From positions 147,501 to 211,500 of the forward strand of contig CAJNDS010000004.1 in NCBI GenBank assembly GCA_905221605.1: 64,000 nt of DNA, given 5' to 3'. The translations under genes were made by a program, and so were the position numbers. The notes under the pieces are model-generated. The model worked only from the letters and a program-made list of their open reading frames with translations. It did no database searches and was not told the origin of the DNA. The stretch comes from Symbiodinium natans (lineage: Eukaryota > Sar > Dinophyceae > Suessiales > Symbiodiniaceae). This document shows, piece after piece, positions 56,649 through 64,000 of this stretch; position 1 is the stretch's first letter; each line of letters starts with the position of its first letter.

Positions 56649-59600
56649 CTAACGCAGGACGCAGCACTCCATCTCGTCAGCCAGACGTTGGTCACGGTGC
56701 TTGGCAAAATTGTAGGTCTCCTGGAACGACACAGGGCTCATAAAGCTCAAGCTGAAAACGAAAATGAAAACGCTGAGCCGAACGGCCCGTAACTCGGCGT
56801 CTAGCACACCCACCACCCCCCCCACCCAACCCACCCCCCCCAAACAAAAAAAAAACCGAAAAAACTTGAAACCCCGAACTGTGGTCTCCTTGAACAGTGG
56901 GTGCGACGAACCGGAGAAGCTGAAGTCGTTCACGAGGTAGGAAAGAAAGAGCTTCTCCGAAGTGATCCTTGAGATTTGTTATCGGGCTGGGGTTGAGGGC
57001 GGTTCATGAGCCGAATTGGAAGCTTAGGGCTTCAAGAGTTCAGGTTATGGCTCAGGCGTTTCAAGGTTGAGGTTGTTGAAGGCTTCTTCCTAAGTTCCCT
57101 CCTTCAGAAGAAAGCCAAGCTCTTAAGAAGATTCCGAGGAACATGATGGCAGACCTCACCACGAACAAATCCTCCGCATAGCCGTCCTTGAGGCTCACCT
57201 TAGCTTTCACCGAAACAGCTTGCTAACCCTTGGTTAGGGTTTAGAGCTTAGAGTTTAGGGTTTAGGGTTTAGGGTTGGGGCTTAGGGCCCTCAACAAAGT
57301 ATGCTGCTCTTATGTGTTGCGCATGAAGAAGATGTGGCAAGCCCCTGGCCTGGTCCAGAGCTTTTTGCATCGTGATCAGGTTGTAGTGGTCCAGCGGGTG
57401 CACGACCGTGGCCAGGAAGAGCGCCTCTCCGTCGATCCCTGGGAAGTCCGCCTGGTGCTTCCGGAAAAGGGACAAGAACCGCCTCCGCACCGGAAGCAGG
57501 AAGTTCACGAAGTGGCTGTGATCCTTCCACTGCTTGCGATCTTCGCATCTACGCAAAGAAACATTGTTCGACTACTACTTCGCAGATGCACGATGAATTG
57601 CGATGCTTGCTGACCCTAAACACTAAACCCTAAACCCTGGACCCTAAACCCTATGACTTCCTTCAACTTCTTGATGTCGGCATGCGGGGGGACGCCGTGA
57701 ACCAAGCAGGACGAGATCAAGGTTCGGAATCGTTCTGCGTCCACGTTGCAAACGCCCAGCCAGTATCCAAGGTCACACCAGTTCGCAAAGGCATTGACGC
57801 CGTAGTAGTTGTACAGGACGGTGCCAATGGAATACTTCCGAACGGTCGGGTCTGGACTCTCTGGGTTGGCAGCCCAGTTGCTGAAGGCATGCCTTACGCT
57901 GGATTTTACCCGATGTGTATTAGATACCCGTAGAGAATCACATGGGATGAGTATATGCTTTCAGTCAGCAAACATGAAGCGAACAGCCTGGAAAACCGAC
58001 TCTACGTGCTGACTGCGTGAGGTTCCCTCGAGTATGCATCGCGCCTGAATTTTCTAAAACGCCTAAACCCTAAGCCCTAAACCCTCAACCCTAAACTTAA
58101 AGACAAAGTCTCCTATCAGCCCTAGCCACAACATCGGGTGGACCAAGTAGCAGCATGCCATGTTGAGCAGGATAACGGCCTGGTTCTCTGGGGTTTAGGG
58201 TTTAGGGTTTGGGGTTTAGGGTTTCGGGTTTAGGGGTTTACCCACTGGGCCTAAAGTACTCCTCTTTTCCCGAAAAGCTCTGACACTTCAAAGCCTTAGT
58301 AGCCTACGCCCTGTCAACCCCTCATTCCTACTGTTTGCTTAAGAACCCCAAGCACAAAAAAAAGCAACGAAGGAAGAATATCTGCAATTTTTGGTGGGTT
58401 CTTAACTAACCCGAAACCCTGAATACCCTATACCCTAAGCAATTAAGTAGCTTCCCAGATTCCCTCAAAAAGGAGCAGAAGGGCCTCGTCTGCCTGGATA
58501 GCTGCCCCACCATAGGTTGCCTGGGACACCCACTGGCGAAGGGAATGAACCAAAAGGGGTTAGGGTTTAGGGTTTGGGTTCATGTTCTTCCCAAAACTTT
58601 CAAAACTACAGCTCCCACCGCCGCCGCCGCTACAGTGTGAGCACAAATTTGGCGTGCAAGAACACGAACTATAACTGTACTCCGAAGGGACGAATGTTAA
58701 AAACAAACGTGAAGAACCTGTAGGCAGAGTTGCCCACATGAGGACTTGGTCGGATCTGTCCGTCAAGTTCACCTCCGCCAACAGCTCGGCATGCTGCAAG
58801 CATTTGCCTTGCCGGGCTTGCAGCACGCCCCTATGGTGCTATGCTCCAGAACGCATGGAGTGATTTCGGATCGTGCCATAGGCTTTACTTTTCAGAACTG
58901 CTATACTGCTATAGAGCCACACGAACTTTTGTGAGCGTTCTTGCCTTGCTGAGTGTAGTGTGGGACGTCCGGAATGGCAAAGCGAGCAACGGTCATGCCG
59001 CCGGTCGTTTCCACCTCGCGCACGTAGATGGAGAGAGTGGTCTCCAAGAGGAGTTGCGCCGCCAAACGCCTGGCATTCTTCACACGGTGGGGCCAAACAC
59101 CAAGGTCGTTGAAGATCCGCCTCAGCCCATAGCGCAGGATGCCCGGAGTGTCCTTGCCGCCGAAGATCATGCCGGCCCACGCACCCAAGCCAATGAAGAT
59201 GCGGCCCCATAGGAAGAACCAAAAGGTGAGGTGAACGTGGTCCATGTCTAAGGAGTGAGCAATGTCATCCTCCAGCATCCCATCGCCGGTGACTTGAGGC
59301 AAGAGATTTGAGGCGCCTGTGGGCCTCTGCTGCAACTTCTTGGGGGAGTCTGGGTCCTTGGTATGTTCAACATCCTTGTGTGCTGCAAGCAAGTCGGACA
59401 ACATCTGGATCTCCTCCTCTTGGGGTAGGCCAAGACTGCTGCGGGCTCGGAGCCCCTGCTCTGGGCGATGCTTGTTTGAGGGGCTGCCGGGCTCGGAGCG
59501 CCGGAGGCGTCCGCGCATGACGGCCTTCCAGCAGCAGATGGCATCCCAGGTGTACCAAACGAGGAACACGAACCAAGATCGCATCGCCCACAGCATGGAG

Positions 59601-60060
59601 GGCTTTCGCCACTCGACGAGCACGAAGGCGAAGACGTTGAGGAGGTAGAAGCACAAAAGGGCAACCTTAGACATCAAATTCCCTTGGAAACACCTTAGTG
59701 GCGCACTTCCGAACAATTCTGAAGATGGACTAGAAACATGCTCAGAGTGGAGGTCCTTCACCGCATTCACCACATGCACAATCTCGAACACCGACACCTG
59801 GATCATAAGAATTCTCGTGTCTGATTACGGAAACCGACTTGCTAAACGATCTGGACCGACCCACAACATTTCTTCGAAGAAATCGAAGGGTAATCCCCTG
59901 CCTTTGCTGGACGGAGGTACTCTGCATTCACCCAAGCTTCGCGTCCGTCTGGGAAACCGATGAAGCAGGTGGCGTCGTCGTGGCGGACGTGCATCACGCT
60001 AACTTCGACGTTGCCACCTTCATAGCCCAGATCGCTAGCCTTGTCAGCCTGCAGGATCGC
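56649..60060 (-). CDS. Multi-exon, multi-pass membrane protein of unknown family
   Basis: Exons in order: about 60060-59902 (MHVRHDDATCFIGFPDGREA WVNAEYLRP, SH3/Tudor-like look), 59797-58945, 58816-58718, 58532-58452, 58303-58246, 58187-58090, 58008-~57964, 57892-57658, 57529-57296, 57198-~57090, 56967-56880, 56720-56649 (ends ADEMECCVLR, TAG). The large exon has hydrophobic segments VALLCFYLLNVFAFVLVEW, MRSWFVFLVWYTWDAICCW and LTFWFFLWGRIFIGLGAWAG. More occur in 58187-58090 (CCYLVHPMLWLGLIGDFVF) and 57198-57090 (FVVRSAIMFLGIFLRAWL). Phases agree at 59902/59797, 58945/58816, 58452/58303, 58246/58187, 58090/58008, 57658/57529, 57296/57198 and 56880/56720. Two introns (59798-59901, 58817-58944) start with GC. 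The joins 58718/58532, 57964/57892 and 57090/56967 are unresolved, so an exon may be missing. Five introns carry telomere repeats or an element. Confidence 0.82.
57199..57295 (-). repeat. Intron with CCCTAAA array in the membrane-protein gene
   Basis: 97 bases between exons 57296 and 57198, starting GTTGAGGGCCC and ending GCTAAG. About half is CCCTAAA-type units in coding-strand orientation. Confidence 0.6.
57530..57657 (-). repeat. Intron with TTTAGGG array in the membrane-protein gene
   Basis: 128 bases, GTCATAGGGTTTAGGG... to CGCAAGCAG. The donor merges directly into TTTAGGG-type units in coding-strand orientation, opposite to the array in intron 57199-57295. Confidence 0.65.
58188..58245 (-). 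repeat. 58 base intron made almost only of telomere repeats
   Basis: On the minus strand the intron reads GTGGG, then TAAACCCC, TAAACCC, GAAACCC, TAAACCCC, AAACCC, TAAACCC, TAAACCCC, AG. It joins exon 58246-58303 (ends in phase 1) to exon 58187-58090 (starts with two bases, then 32 codons including a membrane segment). A GT slightly further in (58241) gives a 54 base alternative but breaks phase. Confidence 0.72.
58304..58451 (-). mobile_element. Intron containing a family B hairpin with telomere-like insertion
   Basis: 148 base GC-AG intron between phase 0 exons 58452-58532 and 58246-58303. The element spans 58328-58450 (CTACTGTTTGCTTAAGAACC on plus; GCAATTAAGTAG at its right). Its right terminal repeat is split by degenerate CCCTAAA units (58408-58437). 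The donor GC overlaps the element's outer C. GCTACT stands at both intron borders. Confidence 0.72.
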
Positions 60061-60360
60061 GTGGCTCCCTCGAACCAGCACCTCCACAAAAGGGAACAAA
60101 GCTCATCCTGCACTTTTCCCCGCCGTTTTGGGACACAAGACCAGAGCACTCCACATGAGTCTGACCCCAAGCCCCCTGCCTGCTTGGCTTCTGAATTAAG
60201 GGTCATACCTCGACCTCCACAAATTCAGCAAAGCCCTGCGAGTGGCGGGGAGGCGAGATTGAACCGAGATGCTGCGGAGCCAGCAGAGGGGAACCACGCT
60301 GAAGCAGAACCGACCCACCGCCCAGCAAGCGAGGTGCCCTTGTTGCTTAAAAAAGGGAAC

Positions 60361-60366
60361 CCCCCC

Positions 60367-60397
<31 letters not shown>

Positions 60398-60402
60398 AAA
60401 AA
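60361..60402. repeat. Composite homopolymer C(27)A(15)
   Basis: Poly-C runs directly into poly-A. It lies upstream of the membrane-protein gene. The phrase GGGCCTACTC(A/G)GGGTCCTAGA CCCTTAG is duplicated just to the right (60407-60457) and is related to sequences at 15240-15310 and 54330-54400. Confidence 0.95.
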
Positions 60403-60809
60403 ACAAGGGCCTACTCAGGGTCCTAGACCCTTAGCCTACTCGGGGTCCTAGACCCTTAGGGCAACTCCTCGCACAATTTTTGCTGTCAGCGCTGGTACTT
60501 CATGCCAAAAGACTCGTCACCTGGCTGGGTTCAGGGTTCAGGGTTCAGGGTTGAGGGTTGAGGGTTTAGGGTTGAGGGTTGAGGGTTCAGGTTTTAGAGT
60601 TTAGGGTTCCCGAGATGCGGAGGATGGTTGTAAGACCTCTCACTCACTTCGAGTTCTTGGGCCCAAAGACCACACTGTGTACAGGTTCTGGCCATTTAGG
60701 GCTTAGGGTTTAGGGTTTGTGCCTAAGGATGAGCCAACAGCCGGCATGGCTGTTTCAGGAACTGATTCTCAAGCCGGCAGGATAACTGCCAAGGACGTGT
60801 CAGGTGGGC

Positions 60810-60912
60810 CCTAAACCCTAAACCCTAAACCCTAAACCCTAAACCCTAAACCCTAAACCCTAAACCCTAAACCCTAAACCCTAAACCCTAAACCCTAAAC
60901 CCTAAACCCTAA
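60810..60912 (-). repeat. Perfect CCCTAAA array, ~14 units
   Basis: Perfect array. 60460-63000 is mainly arrays and short unique stretches without a clear exon chain. Confidence 0.95.
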
Positions 60913-61383
60913 GGGTGGGGGTAGGGGGGCAAAGGGGCTATGGATTAGTCCCGCATTGGAGCTTGAAGGACATCATCGGGGCTCCGTAGCGTTTAGTTGA
61001 AAAACCGGGTAGGGTTTAGTGTTTAGGGTTTAGGGTTTTAGGGTTTAGGGTTTAGGGTTTAGGGTTTAGGGTTTAGGGTTTAGGGTTTAGGGTTTAGGGT
61101 TTAGGATTTAGGATTTAGGGTTTAGGGTTTAGGTTTTCCCCCTCCCCGCCACCACCCCAGCCCTAAACCCTAAACCCTAAACCCTACACTCTAAACCCTA
61201 AACCCTACACCCTAAACCCTAAACCCGAAACCCCAAACCCTAAACCCCCCCCCCCCCCCCAACCCCTTAACAAAAAATGCGTTCGGAGCACGCTCCCGGC
61301 TATCTTCCGGGCGAAGGTCCACCGTCAGCTCCACATCGGTCGCCGCCAAACGCTTCTGTACACAGCCGGCGTGGTGGCTTAGG

Positions 61384-61384
61384 G

Positions 61385-61415
<31 letters not shown>

Positions 61416-61500
61416 TTTTTATATGCAGATTATATATGTGTATATGTATGTATATACATACATTACATTATAGTACATGATACTATATTAGACTCATCTC
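61384..61500. repeat. (TA)n microsatellite and AT-rich stretch
   Basis: About 13 TA units, then TATATTTTTATATG and TGTATATGTATG sequence. Confidence 0.95.
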
Positions 61501-62235
61501 ATCAAAGAGGGTTTTGAGTGCTCTTTGAGATTTTGGTTGCTAAGAGGTTGCATTAAAACCTTGGGCCGGGAGCTTCCGAGGTTTCCAGGTTTGGGCGTCG
61601 GCCCTGTCAGTCTCGGTTTGGAAAGTTGGGACCTAGGGTTTAGGGTTTAGGGTTTAGGGGTAGAGGGTATATATGAGCAGCGGCTCACGAAGATGTTGCA
61701 AGATCGACAAGGATGCTGGAGATGGTCTGAAAAGCAGTATGGCGTTTAGCAGCATCCCGAAAACAGCTTCTGCTACAGCCATGTCGGCCCATGTGTCCTG
61801 TCGCCGTTCTCCGCTTCCTGGGCACCTTACACCTTGACCATCCCCGATCCTATAAACACTAAGCATCCCAAACTCCCTCGAAACCCCAAACCCCAAACCC
61901 CAAACCCCAAACCCTAAACCCTAAACCTGGAAAAAATGCTAACAAGTTCGGAGGCCTTCACCTCCTGGGCAAACTCCGCCCACTCCTCATAGGTGACCTG
62001 GGAAAGGAAGGCACAAGCCCTAAACCCTAAAGACTTGGCTTCGTCTGGAGGTTTAGGGTTTAGGGTTTAGGGTTTTAGGGTTTTAGGGTTTAGGGGTTTA
62101 GGGTTTAGGGTTTAGGGTTCCGGGTTTAGGGTTTAGGGGCTTTTCAGTATTTGTTCTGGGGGGCAGACAATGGAGCTGCGGAGTTTGCTTCGACAGCTTC
62201 AAGCCTTAAACCCTATACCCTACACCCCCAAAACA

Positions 62236-62364
62236 GGTTTAGGTAAAGTTTAGGGTTTAGGGTTTAGGGTTTAGGGTTTAGGGTTTAGGGTTTAGGGTTT
62301 AGGGTTTAGGGTTTAGGGTTTAGGGTTTAGGGAGGTTGAGGGTTTAGGTAAAGTTTAGGGTTTA
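62236..62364. repeat. Telomere array flanked by a direct duplication
   Basis: GGTTTAGGTAAAGTTTAGGG occurs at 62236-62255 and 62341-62360 with about 12 TTTAGGG units between. The informative part is GGTAAAG, as the rest is telomere-like. Confidence 0.75.
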
Positions 62365-62904
62365 TCAACAGGGCGCGTCAGGCAAGACAGAGCTCTCTTG
62401 GCGCTGGTGCTGCCCCAAGCATATCCGAACTCCTATTTGTGGCCCGGGGTTTAGAGCGTTTAGGGTGTCTTTAGGGTTCCTTCAGGGAACCCCTAAGCCC
62501 TAAACCCTAAACCCTAAACCTGAAACCCTAAACCCTGAACCCAAAACTTGGTACACTTCTGAGGTTAAGGTGCTTGGTGGCTTTAAACTCATCGCGGCGC
62601 TCCTACACAAGATCCTTGACATCGCCCCATCGAATCTTAAACCCTTCAAAACCCGCCAAGACCGCCTAAGCCCCAAACCCCGAACCCCGAACCCCGAACC
62701 CCAAACCCTAAACCCTAAACCCTAAACCCTAAACCCTAAACCCTAAACCCTAAACTCAAGAACCTTAGCCTTGAACCCCCTGAAGGCTTCCTGGGCAGCT
62801 TGCGCTGCGCCCGGGTCCGGTCGCGCGCTCGCGCATGCGGTCCTGGCTCAGGGTTTAGGGTTTTCAGGTTTAGGGTTTAGGGTTTAGGGTTTAGGGTTTC
62901 AGTC

Positions 62905-63008
62905 ATATAGGGGCCTTAAAAAATAGAACCGGGTCTTGGAGGATATTATAGTAGAATTCTATAGGGACCATAAGGGAAGACTGTTCGTAATTATTCCGAC
63001 CCCTGTAT
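62905..63008. mobile_element. Element family C copy
   Basis: Starts ATATAGGGGCCTTAAAAAAT, contains TCTATAGGGACCATAAGGGA and ends TAATTATTCCGACCCCTGTA. A TTTAGGG array precedes it. Confidence 0.82.
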
Positions 63009-63057
63009 AACCCCCTGAGCCTGTATTGTTTCGGGGTTAGAAGCTTCGGAATCTGTT

Positions 63058-63273
63058 GTGGTTCCCTCAACCTGCTTGTCATTGGCCGCGATGTTCCCTG
63101 AGCGGTTCTTCTCTAAGCCAAATCAAACATTTGAGTCGGCAGCCGCTTCTGCACATATTCGAAGCCCTACTGAAGTATGCGGCTGCAATCGAGATTTCAA
63201 ACTCCTGAGCCCCAAACCCTACGGAACCTGCACCTTCCTAGGGCGCAAGGACTTCATGGTTGCATGGGGCTGA
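63058..63273 (+). other. Open frame, possible exon
   Basis: 71-codon plus frame (LAAMFPERFFSKPNQTFESA AASAHIRSPTEVCGCNRDF) between a family C element and a telomere stretch. Plausible protein character, but the right part overlaps a CCCCAAACCCTA unit and splice sites were not settled. Confidence 0.3.
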
Positions 63274-63599
63274 TCTAAGCTTCAGGCTTTTTTGGCTTAT
63301 GGTTTCGGGTTTAGGGTGTCGGCATAATGTGCAATTACTAGGTAGCCCAATAACCATTATGATAAGGGTAATCTTTTTGGGGTTGGTTAAGGCCAAGAAA
63401 GGGGGCAAACCCTAAACCCAAACCCTAAACCCTAAACCCTGAACCCTAAACCCTGCGTTTAGGCTTTGGGGACTCGGGGGCGGCAATCTGGGCATTGCCA
63501 AGCGGAAGGGTTCTGATAAGGGTGAAGAGCTTCGTAGGTGAAAGGCTTGGGATAAACCCTGAACCCCAAACCAGAGGCCCTAAGCGCCGATGAGTGAAG

Positions 63600-63745
63600 G
63601 GTTTAGGGGTTTAGGGGTTTAGGGGTTTAGGGGTTTAGGGGTTTAAGGGTTTAGGGGTTTAGGGGTTTAGGGGTTTAGGGTTTAGGGGTTTAGGGGTTTA
63701 GGGGTTTAGGGGTTTAGGGGTTTAGGGGTTTAGGGGTTTAGGTTT
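63600..63745. repeat. Eight-base variant array (TTTAGGGG)n
   Basis: About 16 TTTAGGGG units with single TTTAAGGG and TTTAGGG variants, passing to TTTAGGG at 63745. Confidence 0.96.
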
Positions 63746-64000
63746 TGGGGTTTAGGGTTTAGGGTTTAGGGTTGAGGCTGCAGAAGTTTATCCCCAACAC
63801 CCAACAGACTCTCTCGCCCCGGCGCGCCGTCTCTTTAGAGAGCTGGTGCAGGTCTTCGGGTGGCTCCGTCTCATTCTTTGGCGCCTGGAAGGGTTTAGGG
63901 TTTAGGGTTTCGGGTTTAGGGTTCAGGGCTTAGGGTTTAAGGTTCGCCCAGATCCTCATTCCTATGGCATAAATCCTACACCCTGAACCGCAAATCCTAA

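Larger units (their letters stand above)
1..64000. repeat. Dispersed interstitial telomere-type repeats (TTTAGGG)n in both orientations
   Basis: Arrays of TTTAGGG or CCCTAAA, from 2 to more than 20 units, recur throughout the window, typically every 200-600 bases. Long examples lie at 893-980, 7617-7785, 8768-8904, 19083-19188, 21893-21984, 37984-38118, 41924-42017, 44987-45088, 48118-48210, 60810-60912 and 61022-61132. Orientation changes repeatedly, so this is not a chromosome end. Variants form local homogeneous blocks (TTTAGGGG, TTTGGGG, TCTAGGG, CCCTGAA, TTTTGGG), as expected of tandem expansion after a unit mutates. Many arrays sit between exon-like segments and contain or touch splice sites (see coding entries). 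Confidence 0.97.

Noticed and set aside
57269-57613. Plus-strand open frame over 57275-57613
   Set aside because: Antisense of a well-phased minus exon and of its intron.
59308-59648. Plus-strand and second minus-strand open frames within 59248-59664
   Set aside because: Shadows of the large minus exon 58945-59797, which carries membrane segments and splices in phase.

Overview
The window is eukaryotic nuclear DNA saturated with plant-type telomere repeats. TTTAGGG, or its complement CCCTAAA, occurs in well over a hundred short arrays in both orientations, one every few hundred bases, with variant units TTTAGGGG, TTTGGGG, TCTAGGG, CCCTGAA and TTTTGGG. There is no bacterial gene layout, rRNA or tRNA. 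The TTTAGGG motif, frequent GC-AG introns, very small exons and intron-like elements with terminal inverted repeats best fit a dinoflagellate or a related alga. That assignment is inference.

The main result is that the arrays are not simply intergenic filler. Reading the 60-250 base segments between them gives short exon-like reading frames whose splice sites lie in or beside the telomere repeats: donors such as GTTTAGGG, GTTAGGG and GCCTAAACCC, and acceptors such as NCAG at the array edge or TTTAG inside an array. In several loci three or more consecutive exons keep reading phase only if the arrays are removed as introns. Long open frames therefore miss most of the coding sequence here.

Layout. 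0.3-3.3 kb: intron-rich gene on the minus strand. 3.4-4.7 kb: a plus-strand series of exons. 5.0 kb: a minus exon. 6.2-7.4 kb: a direct repeat and a 12-copy satellite. 8.4-10.3 kb: isolated exons on both strands. 12.1-15.6 kb: plus-strand exons, including a poly-G intron. 15.6-16.8 kb: a well-phased minus gene. 18-34 kb: mostly repeats and hairpin elements, with exons at 21.99 (plus), 23.7-24.1, 25.5, 27.4-27.6 and 29.2 kb (minus). 35.8-36.2 and 41.4-41.8 kb: minus genes. 42-56 kb: mainly arrays, homopolymers, tandem repeats and hairpin elements with a few exons. 56.6-60.1 kb: the best gene, a multi-exon, multi-pass membrane protein on the minus strand, whose introns contain telomere arrays and a hairpin element. 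60-64 kb: arrays and short elements.

A second layer is a set of about 100-200 base inverted-repeat elements in several families. Several act as introns: their terminal repeats supply GT or GC and AG, and the flanking exons match in phase. Some copies have telomere repeats in place of their interior or of one terminal repeat, and some arrays are flanked by 12-20 base direct duplications. Together this suggests intron gain by insertion of telomere-repeat DNA and of non-autonomous transposons ('introners'). No encoded protein could be assigned to a known family with confidence; all names below are descriptive. Exon borders come from reading frames, splice dinucleotides and phase only, and antisense frames in GC-rich stretches can look coding, so strand is uncertain where noted.
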